DNA of 15,566 bases from Pseudomonadota bacterium (lineage in GTDB: Bacteria; Pseudomonadota; Gammaproteobacteria; Xanthomonadales; Rhodanobacteraceae), in NCBI GenBank assembly GCA_025351555.1, contig JANXVS010000341.1, positions 1 through 15,566 of the forward strand, given 5' to 3'. A program made the position numbers and the translations under genes. Below the pieces are notes generated by a model that was not told where the DNA came from, searched no databases, and saw only the letters and a list, made by a program, of their open reading frames with translations. Below are positions 7,078 to 14,174 of this stretch, in pieces; within the stretch, counting starts at the first letter, position 1; the number at the start of each line of letters is the position of its first letter.

Positions 7078-9987
7078 ATGACCCATGTACGCCGTCATTT
7101 ACTCGCTGCCAGCATTTCGGCCGCCGTTGGCGGACTGATCCTCGCATCAGTCGCCGCTCCCGTGTTCGCCCAGAACAAGACTGGCGACGACGCGCAAAAA
7201 CTCGAAGCGATCGAAGTTACTGGTTCGCGCATCAAGAAGGCCGAAGTCGAAGGTCAGACGCCGGTCATCACGATCAGCGCCAAGGATATCGAGCAGAGCG
7301 GACTGGGCTCGATCGGCGACGTGATCCAGCAATTATCGGTTAGCGGCTCATCGCTCAACACCAAATTCAACTCGGCTGGCAACTTCGGTTTCGCGCCGGA
7401 CGGTTCCGGCGTGGGTTCGGGTTCCACCACGATCTCTCTGCGCAACCTGAATCCGAAGCGCACCTTGATTCTCGTCGATGGTCTACGCTGGATCAACGAA
7501 TCGTCCGCCTCGGGTGTGTCTGCCGCGGTCGATCTGAACACGATTCCCGCCGGCATTGTCGAGCGCATTGAAATCCTTACCGACGGCGCCTCGTCGCTGT
7601 ACGGGTCGGATGCGATCGCCGGCGTGGTCAACATCATCACCAAGAAAGCACAGGATGGCGCCGCGCTGCACGCCTATTACGGCGATTATTCCGTGGGCGA
7701 CGGCAAGACCTATTCCGGCGACATCTCGTTCGGCGGCAAAGGCGATCGCTACAGCTTCTTCGTCGATATCAGTCATTACAAGCAGAATCGCATCAGTTCT
7801 GCTGACTTCGCTCAAGGCAGCGCCGAGTGCGTCCCCGGCACGGGCTTGGCCAACTGCAGTTCGGCCACGCCGTTCACGCGCGTGTTGTTCGATACTCCCG
7901 GAGGTGTCGATTTCGGTGGTCTGTGTCCCGGCGGCTTTTGCAGCATCACTTCCAATGGCGTTGCCCCTGCCGGTGGCGTGCAGAATTTCCCGAGCGGATA
8001 TCACCACTTCACCCGCGCAGATCGCTTCAACTTCGCGCCGTACAACCTATTGCTGACGCCGTCGGAGCGCACGGGTTTCTTCGCCCAGACCGACTACAAA
8101 GTCACCGACAACGTCAATTGGTACATGAAGGGTCTGTACAACACCCGTAAATCGACCAATCAGGCGGGGCCGGAACCAATTTTCCTTGGTCAGGCGTTCT
8201 GCTTCCTGATTGACCGTTGCTACGGCGTCGGCGTGGACAAGACCAACCCATTCAACCCGTTCGGTTTCACGCTTGACTCAAACAGCCCAGATTTCGGCCT
8301 CGGCCGCCGCCCGATTGAGGGTGGTCCGCGCATCTTCAGCCAAACCGTGGACACGCGTTATTTCGCCACGGGCCTGACCGGCAACTTCGGCGCCTGGAAT
8401 CGCAACTTCAACTGGGATGTGAATCTGGTGCGCGCCGACAACGATGCCACCCAGGATGTGACCGGCACCTACAATATTGCGCATATCGCCGAGGGCATCG
8501 GCCCGTTGTCGATCTGCGCGGCTGATCCGACCTGCGTACCAGTGAACTTGTTCGGCGGTCCGGGCTCGCTCACGCCTGCCATGCTCAACTACATCCTCTA
8601 CCACGAGCACGACACCAGTCATCAGTCTCTGGGCGTGTTCACCGCAAACATTTCGGGTGATTTGTTCCAGTTGCCCGCCGGCTCGCTCGATTTCGCTGCG
8701 GGTTACGAATATCGCGATTTGACCGGAAAATATCAGCCCGATGCAGTCGTCGTGGCCGGCGATTCCAACGGCGTACCCTCCAAGCCGACCGCCGGTAGCT
8801 ACAACGTCGACGAGGTCTACATCGAGTTGAACGCGCCGCTCGTTGCCGATGCGCCATTTGCCAAGCATTTGGATCTGAGTCTGGCCACGCGCTATTCGGA
8901 TTACTCGACCTTCGGTGGTACCACCAACAGCAAGCTTGGTTTCCGCTGGCAGTTGAATGACGACCTCACCTTCCGCGGCACCTATGCGCAAGGCTTCCGT
9001 GCGCCGTCGATCGGCGAATTGTTCGGCACGCTCTCACGTTTTGACGCCACCTTGAACGACCCGTGCAATCCAGCTACGGCCGGTGCGACGGCTTCGGCTA
9101 ATTGCCAGACGCTGGGTGTTCCGGCCAACTATGCAGGTCAGTCCAACCCGCAAATCTCGGTGCTGACGGGCGGTAACCAGAACCTGCAGCCGGAAAAATC
9201 CAAGAACACCACCTTGGGTGGCGTGTACAGCCCATCTTGGGCCGAAAACACCGCCTGGTCGCAGAAACTGGACTTAGAGCTGACCTACTACCGCATCACG
9301 GTCAAGAACGCGATCCAAGCCAAGGACGCGCAAACCTTGCTCGATCGTTGCGCCGCTACGCTCGATCCGGCGTTCTGCTCCTTGCAGTCGCGTAACGGTG
9401 CCGGCTACGTCACGTTCCTGAACGATACTCTGGGCAACTTGGGTCGCGTGGAGACCAACGGCTTCGATTTCGGCGTCACCTGGCGCGGACCGGACACTGC
9501 TTGGGGCACGCCGAGCGCGAGTTGGCAGAGCACCTATGTCAACAAGTACAACGCAGTCTCGGTTGAGACCGGGTTGTCTGAACCACAGGGCGTTGGTATT
9601 GAAGTCAGTGACAGCGGTATTTCGCGCATCCGTTCCACGGCGCGTCTGGGCTGGGCAGTGGGTGACTGGACGGCTTCGTGGGCATTCCGTTACCTGTCGG
9701 GCCTGACCGAAGATTGCGCCGGCGCTGGCGGCTTCCCGATTTGCCCCAATCCGGCGTCGGCCAAGTTCCCGGATGGCAGTCACAAGCTGGGTGGCACGAC
9801 CTACGACGATGTGCGCCTGGCCTGGAAGGTGCCGACCGAACTGCCGTTCACGGTTGCCGGTGGCATCAACAACGTGTTTGCTCATGATCCGCCGGTCTGC
9901 CTGTCGTGCTCGCTCAACGGCTACGATGCGTCGAACTACGACCTGCCGGGCCGCTTCTGGTACGTTGAGGCCAGCATCAAGTTCTGA
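7078..9987 (+). CDS. TonB-dependent outer-membrane receptor
   Basis: 969 residues. The signal peptide spans 1-31 (PVFA cut before Q32). A TonB-box-like LEAIEVTGSR (42-51) precedes the plug domain (about 60-190), which has LRNLNPKRTLILVDG and the YGSDAIAGVVNIITKK signature. The rest is a beta-barrel ending in an aromatic-terminated strand (WYVEASIKF), the usual signal for Bam-mediated insertion. It takes up a ligand across the outer membrane using TonB-ExbBD energy; the ligand (siderophore, sugar, peptide or other) cannot be told from sequence. There is no N-terminal sigma-regulator signalling domain, so it is not a FecA-type transducer. All 16 cysteines occur as eight close pairs (C251/260, 283/288, 375/381, 480/486, 663/676, 758/767, 880/889, 941/944), consistent with disulfide-stapled extracellular loops. 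It is flanked by a strong ribosome-binding site and its own terminator, so probably monocistronic. Confidence 0.96.
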   Translation: MTHVRRHLLAASISAAVGGLILASVAAPVFAQNKTGDDAQKLEAIEVTGSRIKKAEVEGQTPVITISAKDIEQSGLGSIGDVIQQLSVSGSSLNTKFNSAGNFGFAPDGSGVGSGSTTISLRNLNPKRTLILVDGLRWINESSASGVSAAVDLNTIPAGIVERIEILTDGASSLYGSDAIAGVVNIITKKAQDGAALHAYYGDYSVGDGKTYSGDISFGGKGDRYSFFVDISHYKQNRISSADFAQGSAECVPGTGLANCSSATPFTRVLFDTPGGVDFGGLCPGGFCSITSNGVAPAGGVQNFPSGYHHFTRADRFNFAPYNLLLTPSERTGFFAQTDYKVTDNVNWYMKGLYNTRKSTNQAGPEPIFLGQAFCFLIDRCYGVGVDKTNPFNPFGFTLDSNSPDFGLGRRPIEGGPRIFSQTVDTRYFATGLTGNFGAWNRNFNWDVNLVRADNDATQDVTGTYNIAHIAEGIGPLSICAADPTCVPVNLFGGPGSLTPAMLNYILYHEHDTSHQSLGVFTANISGDLFQLPAGSLDFAAGYEYRDLTGKYQPDAVVVAGDSNGVPSKPTAGSYNVDEVYIELNAPLVADAPFAKHLDLSLATRYSDYSTFGGTTNSKLGFRWQLNDDLTFRGTYAQGFRAPSIGELFGTLSRFDATLNDPCNPATAGATASANCQTLGVPANYAGQSNPQISVLTGGNQNLQPEKSKNTTLGGVYSPSWAENTAWSQKLDLELTYYRITVKNAIQAKDAQTLLDRCAATLDPAFCSLQSRNGAGYVTFLNDTLGNLGRVETNGFDFGVTWRGPDTAWGTPSASWQSTYVNKYNAVSVETGLSEPQGVGIEVSDSGISRIRSTARLGWAVGDWTASWAFRYLSGLTEDCAGAGGFPICPNPASAKFPDGSHKLGGTTYDDVRLAWKVPTELPFTVAGGINNVFAHDPPVCLSCSLNGYDASNYDLPGRFWYVEASIKF

Positions 9988-10014
9988 TCGATATAAAGTC
10001 ACTGCAAGAAATCT

Positions 10015-10040
10015 ACGGGCCGCCTCGCGCGGCCCGTTTT
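10015..10040 (+). terminator. Rho-independent terminator of the TonB receptor gene
   Basis: A perfect 9-bp GC-rich stem, ACGGGCCGC (10015-10023) pairing with GCGGCCCGT (10029-10037), encloses a CTCGC loop and runs into TTTT. It lies 27 bp after the receptor stop codon. On the opposite strand the run after the stem is AGATTTC, so it may weakly stop transcription from the minus-strand cluster as well. Confidence 0.88.
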
Positions 10041-10173
10041 ATGACCATGGATGGTCGGTATGCCGGTCCGCCGGTGCTCCCGGCACCTGCGGGCACTTCC
10101 CACATCCTTGTGGGTCGGCAATGCAGGAGCAATTTTTCGGCGATGGCCATGGATGGCCGGTAGGCCGGCGATG
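10041..10173. repeat. Structured intergenic repeat block (REP/BIME-like)
   Basis: Two direct copies of a 24-nt unit (10043-10066 and 10145-10168, 21 of 24 identical) flank a hairpin-rich core. Each unit begins with a perfect inverted repeat: GACCAT-GG-ATGGTC (10043-10056) and GGCCAT-GG-ATGGCC (10145-10158). Two of the three differences between copies are a compensating base pair (A-T versus G-C). The core holds GGTGC/GCACC (10073-10087), CCCACA-TCCT-TGTGGG (10099-10114) and a longer-range GCTCC/GGAGC pair (10076-10080 with 10126-10130). The second unit continues into GCCGG-TAGG-CCGGC (10156-10169). It lies between the convergent ends of the TonB receptor and EEP genes, where REP-type elements usually sit. 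Confidence 0.65.
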
Positions 10174-11004
10174 CTAAGCCGTCGCTTGTGGCTTCAACTG
10201 CAACGTCGCCGGCAAGCGGATGCGCGCGGCCAGCGGCAGATGATCGGAAACCGGATGCGGCAAGGTCCATAGCCGCTCGATTTCCAGTTCCGACGACGCC
10301 AGGATATGGTCGATCGCACGGCGTGGACGCCAGCTCGGGAAGGTATACGGAGACGGCTCGCCCGGCGGCACCAGCGAAGTGCGGCGGAACAGCATCTTCA
10401 ACTCATCGCTGTGCGTGCCACAGTTCAGGTCGCCCATCAGCACGACACGTTCGTTGTTGCCGATCAACTCGGCGATGAATTCAAACTGGCGCCGGCGCGC
10501 GGTTGGACCGAGCGACAAATGGGCGATGACGACGATCAGCGTGTCTTTGCCATGGCCGAAGCGCACCCACAGCGCGCCACGTCCGGGAATGCGTCCGGGC
10601 AGTGGATAATCCAGCACCTCGGCAGGTTCCATCCGCGTTAGCAGGCCATTGCTCGAGGCGGCGAACTGCGACACCTTGCGGTTTGGCTGGTGGCTCCAGT
10701 AGGCAAAGCCTGCCGCCTCGGCAAGATATTGGGTCTGGTTGAGGAAGCCCGAGCGTATCGAACCGGCGTCGGCTTCCTGCAGGCCGACCAGATCGAAGTC
10801 CGCCAGCAGCTTGGCGAAGTTATCCAGATTGCCGCGTTTGCTGCGCGCGGGCAGTACCTGCTTCCAGCTCTGGGTTACGTAGTCACGATAACGGCGCATG
10901 CTGCCGCCGGCGAGAATGTTGCAACTAAGCAATTGCAATGGTGGCCGCAGCGCTGATTCCGCGTTCGCAGGCTCAGCGGAGTGGGAATGGGCGGTTGCAC
11001 ACAT
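10174..11004 (-). CDS. Endonuclease/exonuclease/phosphatase (EEP) family protein
   Basis: 276 residues with the full EEP metal-hydrolase set: N29 in LSCNILAGG, E77 in LVGLQEAD, H162 in VVIAHLSLG, D192/N194 in GDLN, D232-H233 in AIDHIL, and D254-H255 in SDHLPL. The fold cleaves phosphodiesters or phosphomonoesters in nucleic acids, phospholipids or phosphoinositides; the substrate here cannot be assigned. The N-terminus before residue 23 is polar, with no clear signal peptide, so it is probably cytoplasmic. The frame is open upstream to a TTG at 11040, but the first ATG (11004), with an AGG 9 nt before it, leaves an intact domain. It is the last gene of a minus-strand cluster behind dsbA (64 bp gap). 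A relative occupies the same position near dsbA, cytochrome c4 and engB in Pseudomonas as I recall it, which suggests a conserved but unexplained association. Confidence 0.92.
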   Translation of the reverse strand: MCATAHSHSAEPANAESALRPPLQLLSCNILAGGSMRRYRDYVTQSWKQVLPARSKRGNLDNFAKLLADFDLVGLQEADAGSIRSGFLNQTQYLAEAAGFAYWSHQPNRKVSQFAASSNGLLTRMEPAEVLDYPLPGRIPGRGALWVRFGHGKDTLIVVIAHLSLGPTARRRQFEFIAELIGNNERVVLMGDLNCGTHSDELKMLFRRTSLVPPGEPSPYTFPSWRPRRAIDHILASSELEIERLWTLPHPVSDHLPLAARIRLPATLQLKPQATA

Positions 11005-11068
11005 GGGTACGAGCCTAGGGCGATCGTCCCGCCACCGCAAGCGCCGGCAGTCACGCCAGCGCGTGGGT

Positions 11069-11734
11069 TTATTTGTGTACTTTTTTCGCCGCCGCTTCCT
11101 GCTTCACCAGATCCAGCGCGATCAGCACCATCTCAGGGAAGCCGATACCGTGATCGGGTACCGCAGTCACGCGGTATTTGCCGTCGACGATGAGGGTCGG
11201 TGTGGCGTCGACATGCCAGGCGCGCACCAGATCATTGCCGTGCGCCAGATCACCCTCGACCACGAATGAAGTGGCGGTGGACAGGAAGCTACCCGGATTG
11301 GCGCCGTAGTTGGCATAGAACAGATTCGCCAGATCCTGGATCGTATGTAGCGGTTGGTGATCACGATGCAGCGCATCGAACAGCGCCTGGTGGGTCTTGT
11401 CGAGCAGGCCGAGCGACTTGGCCACATAAAACCCACGCGCGAAGGGTTCCCAGGCAGGCTGGAACGTCGCTGGTTGCAGGGTGAACTGCGCGTTTGCCGG
11501 CAGTTTGCCCTTCAGCTCATCGGCGTAAGGCTGGAAATGCGCACAATGGGGGCACGCGTACGAGAAAACTTCGGTGACCTCGATCTTGTCGCCGGTTACC
11601 GGCTGCGCCGGCTCGATCAGGAAATAGTCCTGGCCGACCTCAAACTTGCGCTGCGCGGCTTTGGCCGCTTCGTCGGCGCTGCATGCGCTGGTCGCGAACA
11701 ACGCAGCAACCGTGATCAACAGGTACTTCAGCAT
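11069..11734 (-). CDS. dsbA: Thiol:disulfide interchange protein DsbA (CPHC type, possible lipoprotein)
   Basis: 221 residues. A thioredoxin-fold oxidase that introduces disulfides into exported proteins. The active site C61-P-H-C64 is the classical DsbA motif. Cis-proline P179 lies in DATPTLIV, with the helical insertion between (about 95-165). The signal sequence ends ATSACSADE, which fits either lipoprotein processing with C18 as the lipidated residue or type I cleavage after A20; I cannot decide. The frame is open far upstream through the neighbouring dsbA, but AAGGAG (plus-strand 11742-11747) lies 7 nt before the ATG at 11734 and sets the start. It sits 53 bp downstream of a second dsbA in the cytochrome c4 cluster. 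The two proteins share the layout GDKIEVTEVFSY-x-C and VD-x-TPTLIV-x-GKYR, so they are tandem paralogues. Its partner for re-oxidation (DsbB) is not in the window. Confidence 0.95.
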   Translation of the reverse strand: MLKYLLITVAALFATSACSADEAAKAAQRKFEVGQDYFLIEPAQPVTGDKIEVTEVFSYACPHCAHFQPYADELKGKLPANAQFTLQPATFQPAWEPFARGFYVAKSLGLLDKTHQALFDALHRDHQPLHTIQDLANLFYANYGANPGSFLSTATSFVVEGDLAHGNDLVRAWHVDATPTLIVDGKYRVTAVPDHGIGFPEMVLIALDLVKQEAAAKKVHK

Positions 11735-11787
11735 CGAAACTCTCCTTGACAACCGCATCGGACTTCGCGCAGACCTCGCAAGTTCAA

Positions 11788-12492
11788 TTACTTGCCGCCA
11801 GATTCCTTGCGCACCAGGAACAGGGCCAGTTGCTCGGCCTTGTCCCAGTCGCCACCGGCCGAGGTCGTGGTCAGGCGATATTTGCCGTTGACGATGAGGG
11901 TTGGGGTGACGTCGACCCCGGCCGCCTTGATGTAGGCATCGGCCTGTTTCATCTTGGTGTTGATGGAGAACGAGTTTGCCGTCGCGGCAAAATCCTCGGG
12001 CTTGATGCCGAAGCGCACAAAGAACTTGGCGACATCCTCGAGCGGGGGCTGCGGGTTTTTCAGCCCGTGCCCATCGCCGTTCATGGTCGCCAGTTCGTGC
12101 GTTTTCCACACGGCATCGAACATGGCGTGATGGGTCTTGTCGAGCGGCAGGCCCAACGCCTGGGCGGTAAAGAAAGTGCGCTGAAACAGCGGCCAGTCCT
12201 CTGCCGGATTGAACGCTGCCGGAACAAAGTTCATCACCGCATTCGGCGGCAGGCTCTTGGCCAGTTTGTCGATCGCGGCGGCGGAGAAGTTGCAGGCCGG
12301 GCAACCGTAGGAAAACACCTCGGTGACTTCAATCTTGTCGCCGGTGGTAGTCGGTTGTGGTGGATCGATCAGGAAATAATGCTTGCCGACATCCCATATT
12401 ACAGGCACGGGCGCTTGCGCGTGTGCGGCACCGAGCGCGAATGCGCCGGTGATGAATGCAGCAGCGGCGGTGCGAAACAACTTCGGGAGCAT
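11788..12492 (-). CDS. dsbA: DsbA-family thiol:disulfide oxidoreductase with a CPAC active site
   Basis: 234 residues. A signal peptide ending in AHA (cut after residue 25) makes it a soluble periplasmic protein. The thioredoxin-like active site is C64-P-A-C67, with Ala in place of the His of classical DsbA, and cis-proline P197 in DVTPTLIV. It is otherwise a full-length DsbA with a longer helical insertion than its neighbour (about 95-185, including a Gly/Pro-rich stretch near 138-150). In known DsbA the His stabilises the reactive thiolate and makes the enzyme strongly oxidising, so this one may have a different redox potential or substrate set; that is inference. The start is fixed by AAGGA 8 nt before the ATG at 12492. 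The longer frame to 12627 overlaps cytochrome c4 and is rejected. A GCCGCG/CGCGGC hairpin (12517-12530) lies between the cytochrome c4 stop and this ribosome-binding site and could modulate expression within the cluster. Confidence 0.95.
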   Translation of the reverse strand: MLPKLFRTAAAAFITGAFALGAAHAQAPVPVIWDVGKHYFLIDPPQPTTTGDKIEVTEVFSYGCPACNFSAAAIDKLAKSLPPNAVMNFVPAAFNPAEDWPLFQRTFFTAQALGLPLDKTHHAMFDAVWKTHELATMNGDGHGLKNPQPPLEDVAKFFVRFGIKPEDFAATANSFSINTKMKQADAYIKAAGVDVTPTLIVNGKYRLTTTSAGGDWDKAEQLALFLVRKESGGK

Positions 12493-12550
12493 TCGATGAT
12501 TCCTTGGCAGTCGCGCGCCGCGGTCGCGGCGGCGGGAAAAGTACAGAAGT

Positions 12551-13339
12551 TTATTTCGCCGCCGTACTGCCGGCGTCGGCTGCATGCAAGCCTTCGATAT
12601 AGGAAGCCAGCGCAGCGATGTCCGCATCGCTCAGACCCATGACCACGGCCGGCATGATCCTGGCTCGATCGTCGTCGCCCCAAGTCTTGCCATCATGCCA
12701 GTCCTTGAGCTTGAGGGTGACGTAATCGGCGTACTGGCCGGCCAGCTGCGGATAACCGGCGCCCGGGTTGCCGCGGCCGTCCGGGCCGTGGCAGGCCATG
12801 CACGCCGGCACGTTCGCATTCTTGTCGCCGCCGCGATAGAGCGCTTCTCCGCGTGCCACGATTTTTGCGTCAGCCACGCCGGGCAAGGAAACCTTCGTGG
12901 GGAAAAAGGCGCCGATGTCATTCATATCCTGCGCGCTTAGAGTGGCTGAAAACCCCATCATGATCGCGCTGTCACGCTTGTGCGACTTGAACATCTCAAC
13001 CTGGCGCGCAATGTAGCTCTCATGCTGGCCGGCAAGTTTCGGGTATTGCGATGATGCCGGATTGCCGTCCATGCCGTGACAGGCGGCGCACGTGGCGGAC
13101 TTGGTTTGGCCAGCAGTGGCATCGCCGGGTTTCGCAGTCGGGGTCGCCATGGCCGCGGTCTGTGCCGGATTTGTCGTTTCTTCAAGCCGGCTGTTCGGTG
13201 GTATCGATGGGGGCAAGGGGGGTTGCGTCGCGGATTCCGGGATGGCTCGCGCTGGCGGCGGCGGCGCGGGCGGATCGGCCGCCTGAGCCAAGCCTGCACT
13301 GAGCAACGCCACGAAACCGATCACATGCGAAAAACTCAT
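12551..13339 (-). CDS. cc4: Di-haem cytochrome c4 with Pro-rich N-terminal linker
   Basis: 262 residues, periplasmic. The signal peptide spans 1-20 (AQA cut). Two class I cytochrome c domains follow: haem-binding C84-A-A-C87-H88 and C180-M-A-C183-H184. They share the internal repeat pattern YPKLAGQ-x-x-Y / YPQLAGQ-x-x-Y (99-109 and 196-206). Likely axial methionines are in IMMG (M127 or M128) and RIMPAVVM (M229 or M234). Cytochrome c4 carries electrons in the periplasm, often to cytochrome c oxidases. It is longer than typical cytochrome c4 (about 190-210 residues) because about 50 residues of Pro/Ala/Thr-rich sequence separate the signal peptide from the first haem domain. The frame reaches a GTG at 13348, but that codon overlaps a GGAG ribosome-binding site placed 8 nt before the ATG at 13339, so the ATG is the start. 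It is the first gene of the dsbA cluster and divergent from engB. Confidence 0.95.
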   Translation of the reverse strand: MSFSHVIGFVALLSAGLAQAADPPAPPPPARAIPESATQPPLPPSIPPNSRLEETTNPAQTAAMATPTAKPGDATAGQTKSATCAACHGMDGNPASSQYPKLAGQHESYIARQVEMFKSHKRDSAIMMGFSATLSAQDMNDIGAFFPTKVSLPGVADAKIVARGEALYRGGDKNANVPACMACHGPDGRGNPGAGYPQLAGQYADYVTLKLKDWHDGKTWGDDDRARIMPAVVMGLSDADIAALASYIEGLHAADAGSTAAK

Positions 13340-13468
13340 GAACTTCACTCCGAACGCTGTCCGCCAAACCCGAAGCGACCAAGATGGCGCAAACCGGGCA
13401 CATCATACCTAGTCGTACCTATACAATCGCGGAATTATCCCAGTCGTCTCCGGGACGGTCAAACAGCA
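13340..13468. promoter_or_regulatory. Divergent cytochrome c4 / engB promoter region
   Basis: On the plus strand TACAAT (13422-13427) is a good -10 candidate about 40 nt before the engB ATG. On the minus strand TATGAT (plus-strand positions 13402-13407) is a -10 candidate about 60 nt before cytochrome c4. I find no clear -35 for either. The GGAG that decides the cytochrome c4 start lies at 13348-13351. engB itself has only a weak ribosome-binding site. Confidence 0.3.
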
Positions 13469-14074
13469 ATGACAACAAAGACCAATCCTTTTCGCAACGC
13501 CAGCTTCCTGACGAGCGCCAACGAACCGCGTCAGTTGCCGGCTGACACGGGTGCCGAGATCGCCTTTGCCGGCCGCTCGAATGCGGGAAAATCCAGCGCC
13601 CTCAACGTGATCTGCGATCAGATCGGCTTGGCGCGTACTTCAAAAACGCCGGGGCGCACGCAACTGCTCAACGTCTTTGTACTCGACGAAGCGCGCCGCC
13701 TGATCGATCTGCCTGGCTACGGTTACGCCAAGGTACCGGAGAAAATGCGCGAACATTGGCGCCAGATGATCGATACCTATCTGCGCGAGCGGCAATCGCT
13801 GCGCGGCGTAGTGCTGATCATGGACAGCCGCCACCCGCTCAAGGAATTCGATCAGCAGATGCTCGCGTTCTGCCGCGATATCGACCTGGCCTGCCATATC
13901 CTGTTGACCAAATCCGACAAGCTCGGACGCAGCGAAGCCGCGCGCACCCTCGCCGCCGTGCACAAGGAGTGTGCGGCGCAGGGTTGGCCGGCGACGGCGC
14001 AGTCGTTCTCGGCGCTGGCAAAGACCGGGTTGGATGAGGCGCGCGCGATCTTGATTGGCTTGCTTGCGGGTTAG
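13469..14074 (+). CDS. engB: Ribosome biogenesis GTP-binding protein EngB (YihA/YsxC)
   Basis: 201 residues, matching the family (E. coli YihA 210). A TRAFAC-class GTPase needed for assembly of the large ribosomal subunit and for normal cell division in several bacteria. The G motifs are all present: G1 GRSNAGKSS (35-43), G2 threonine in TPGRTQ (60-65), G3 DLPGYG (80-85), G4 TKSD (147-150) and G5 SAL (181-183). It is cytoplasmic. The frame is open upstream to 13076 but that part is antisense to cytochrome c4 and low in family similarity. [17 protein letters not shown] is the typical N-terminus, so the ATG at 13469 is chosen despite a weak Shine-Dalgarno. It is divergent from cytochrome c4 and separated from gshA by 100 bp with hairpins, so it is probably transcribed alone or with weak read-through. 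Confidence 0.97.
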   Translation: MTTKTNPFRNASFLTSANEPRQLPADTGAEIAFAGRSNAGKSSALNVICDQIGLARTSKTPGRTQLLNVFVLDEARRLIDLPGYGYAKVPEKMREHWRQMIDTYLRERQSLRGVVLIMDSRHPLKEFDQQMLAFCRDIDLACHILLTKSDKLGRSEAARTLAAVHKECAAQGWPATAQSFSALAKTGLDEARAILIGLLAG

Positions 14075-14102
14075 CGTCCTCGGCCCCACATCCTGTGTTC
14101 CG

Positions 14103-14158
14103 TTTTTTTTGCGATCATCCGTGATCGCGAAGATCAAACAGCGACGATCCCTAGTCGC
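14103..14158 (+). promoter_or_regulatory. gshA leader: T8 tract and two tandem hairpins
   Basis: Between engB and gshA lie a run of eight T (14103-14110), then GCGATCA-TCCG-TGATCGC (14111-14128, perfect 7-bp arms), then GCGAC/GTCGC (14141-14145 with 14154-14158). The second hairpin ends 6 bp before the gshA ribosome-binding site GGAAGAG (14165-14171). The T tract precedes the strong hairpin instead of following it, so this is not a normal terminator. A small CACA-TCC-TGTG stem (14088-14098) before the T run could give weak engB termination. The function of the two hairpins is unknown. Confidence 0.4.
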
Positions 14159-14174
14159 ACTTTTGGAAGAGCCC

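Noticed and set aside
10013..10270. 85-codon minus-strand ORF across the repeat block
   Set aside because: It overlaps the terminator, the hairpin repeat and the end of the EEP gene; its repeated AYRPSM peptide only reflects the DNA repeat.
11735..12304. Long in-frame extension upstream of the CPHC dsbA
   Set aside because: It lies over the second dsbA in another frame; a good Shine-Dalgarno and signal peptide define the start at 11734.
13076..13468. Extension of engB upstream
   Set aside because: It is antisense to cytochrome c4 and low-complexity (Arg/Gly-rich); EngB family proteins begin at the chosen ATG.
14103..14128. Intrinsic terminator for engB
   Set aside because: The T run comes before the strong hairpin on the plus strand, and on the minus strand the run is A, so neither direction has stem followed by U tract.
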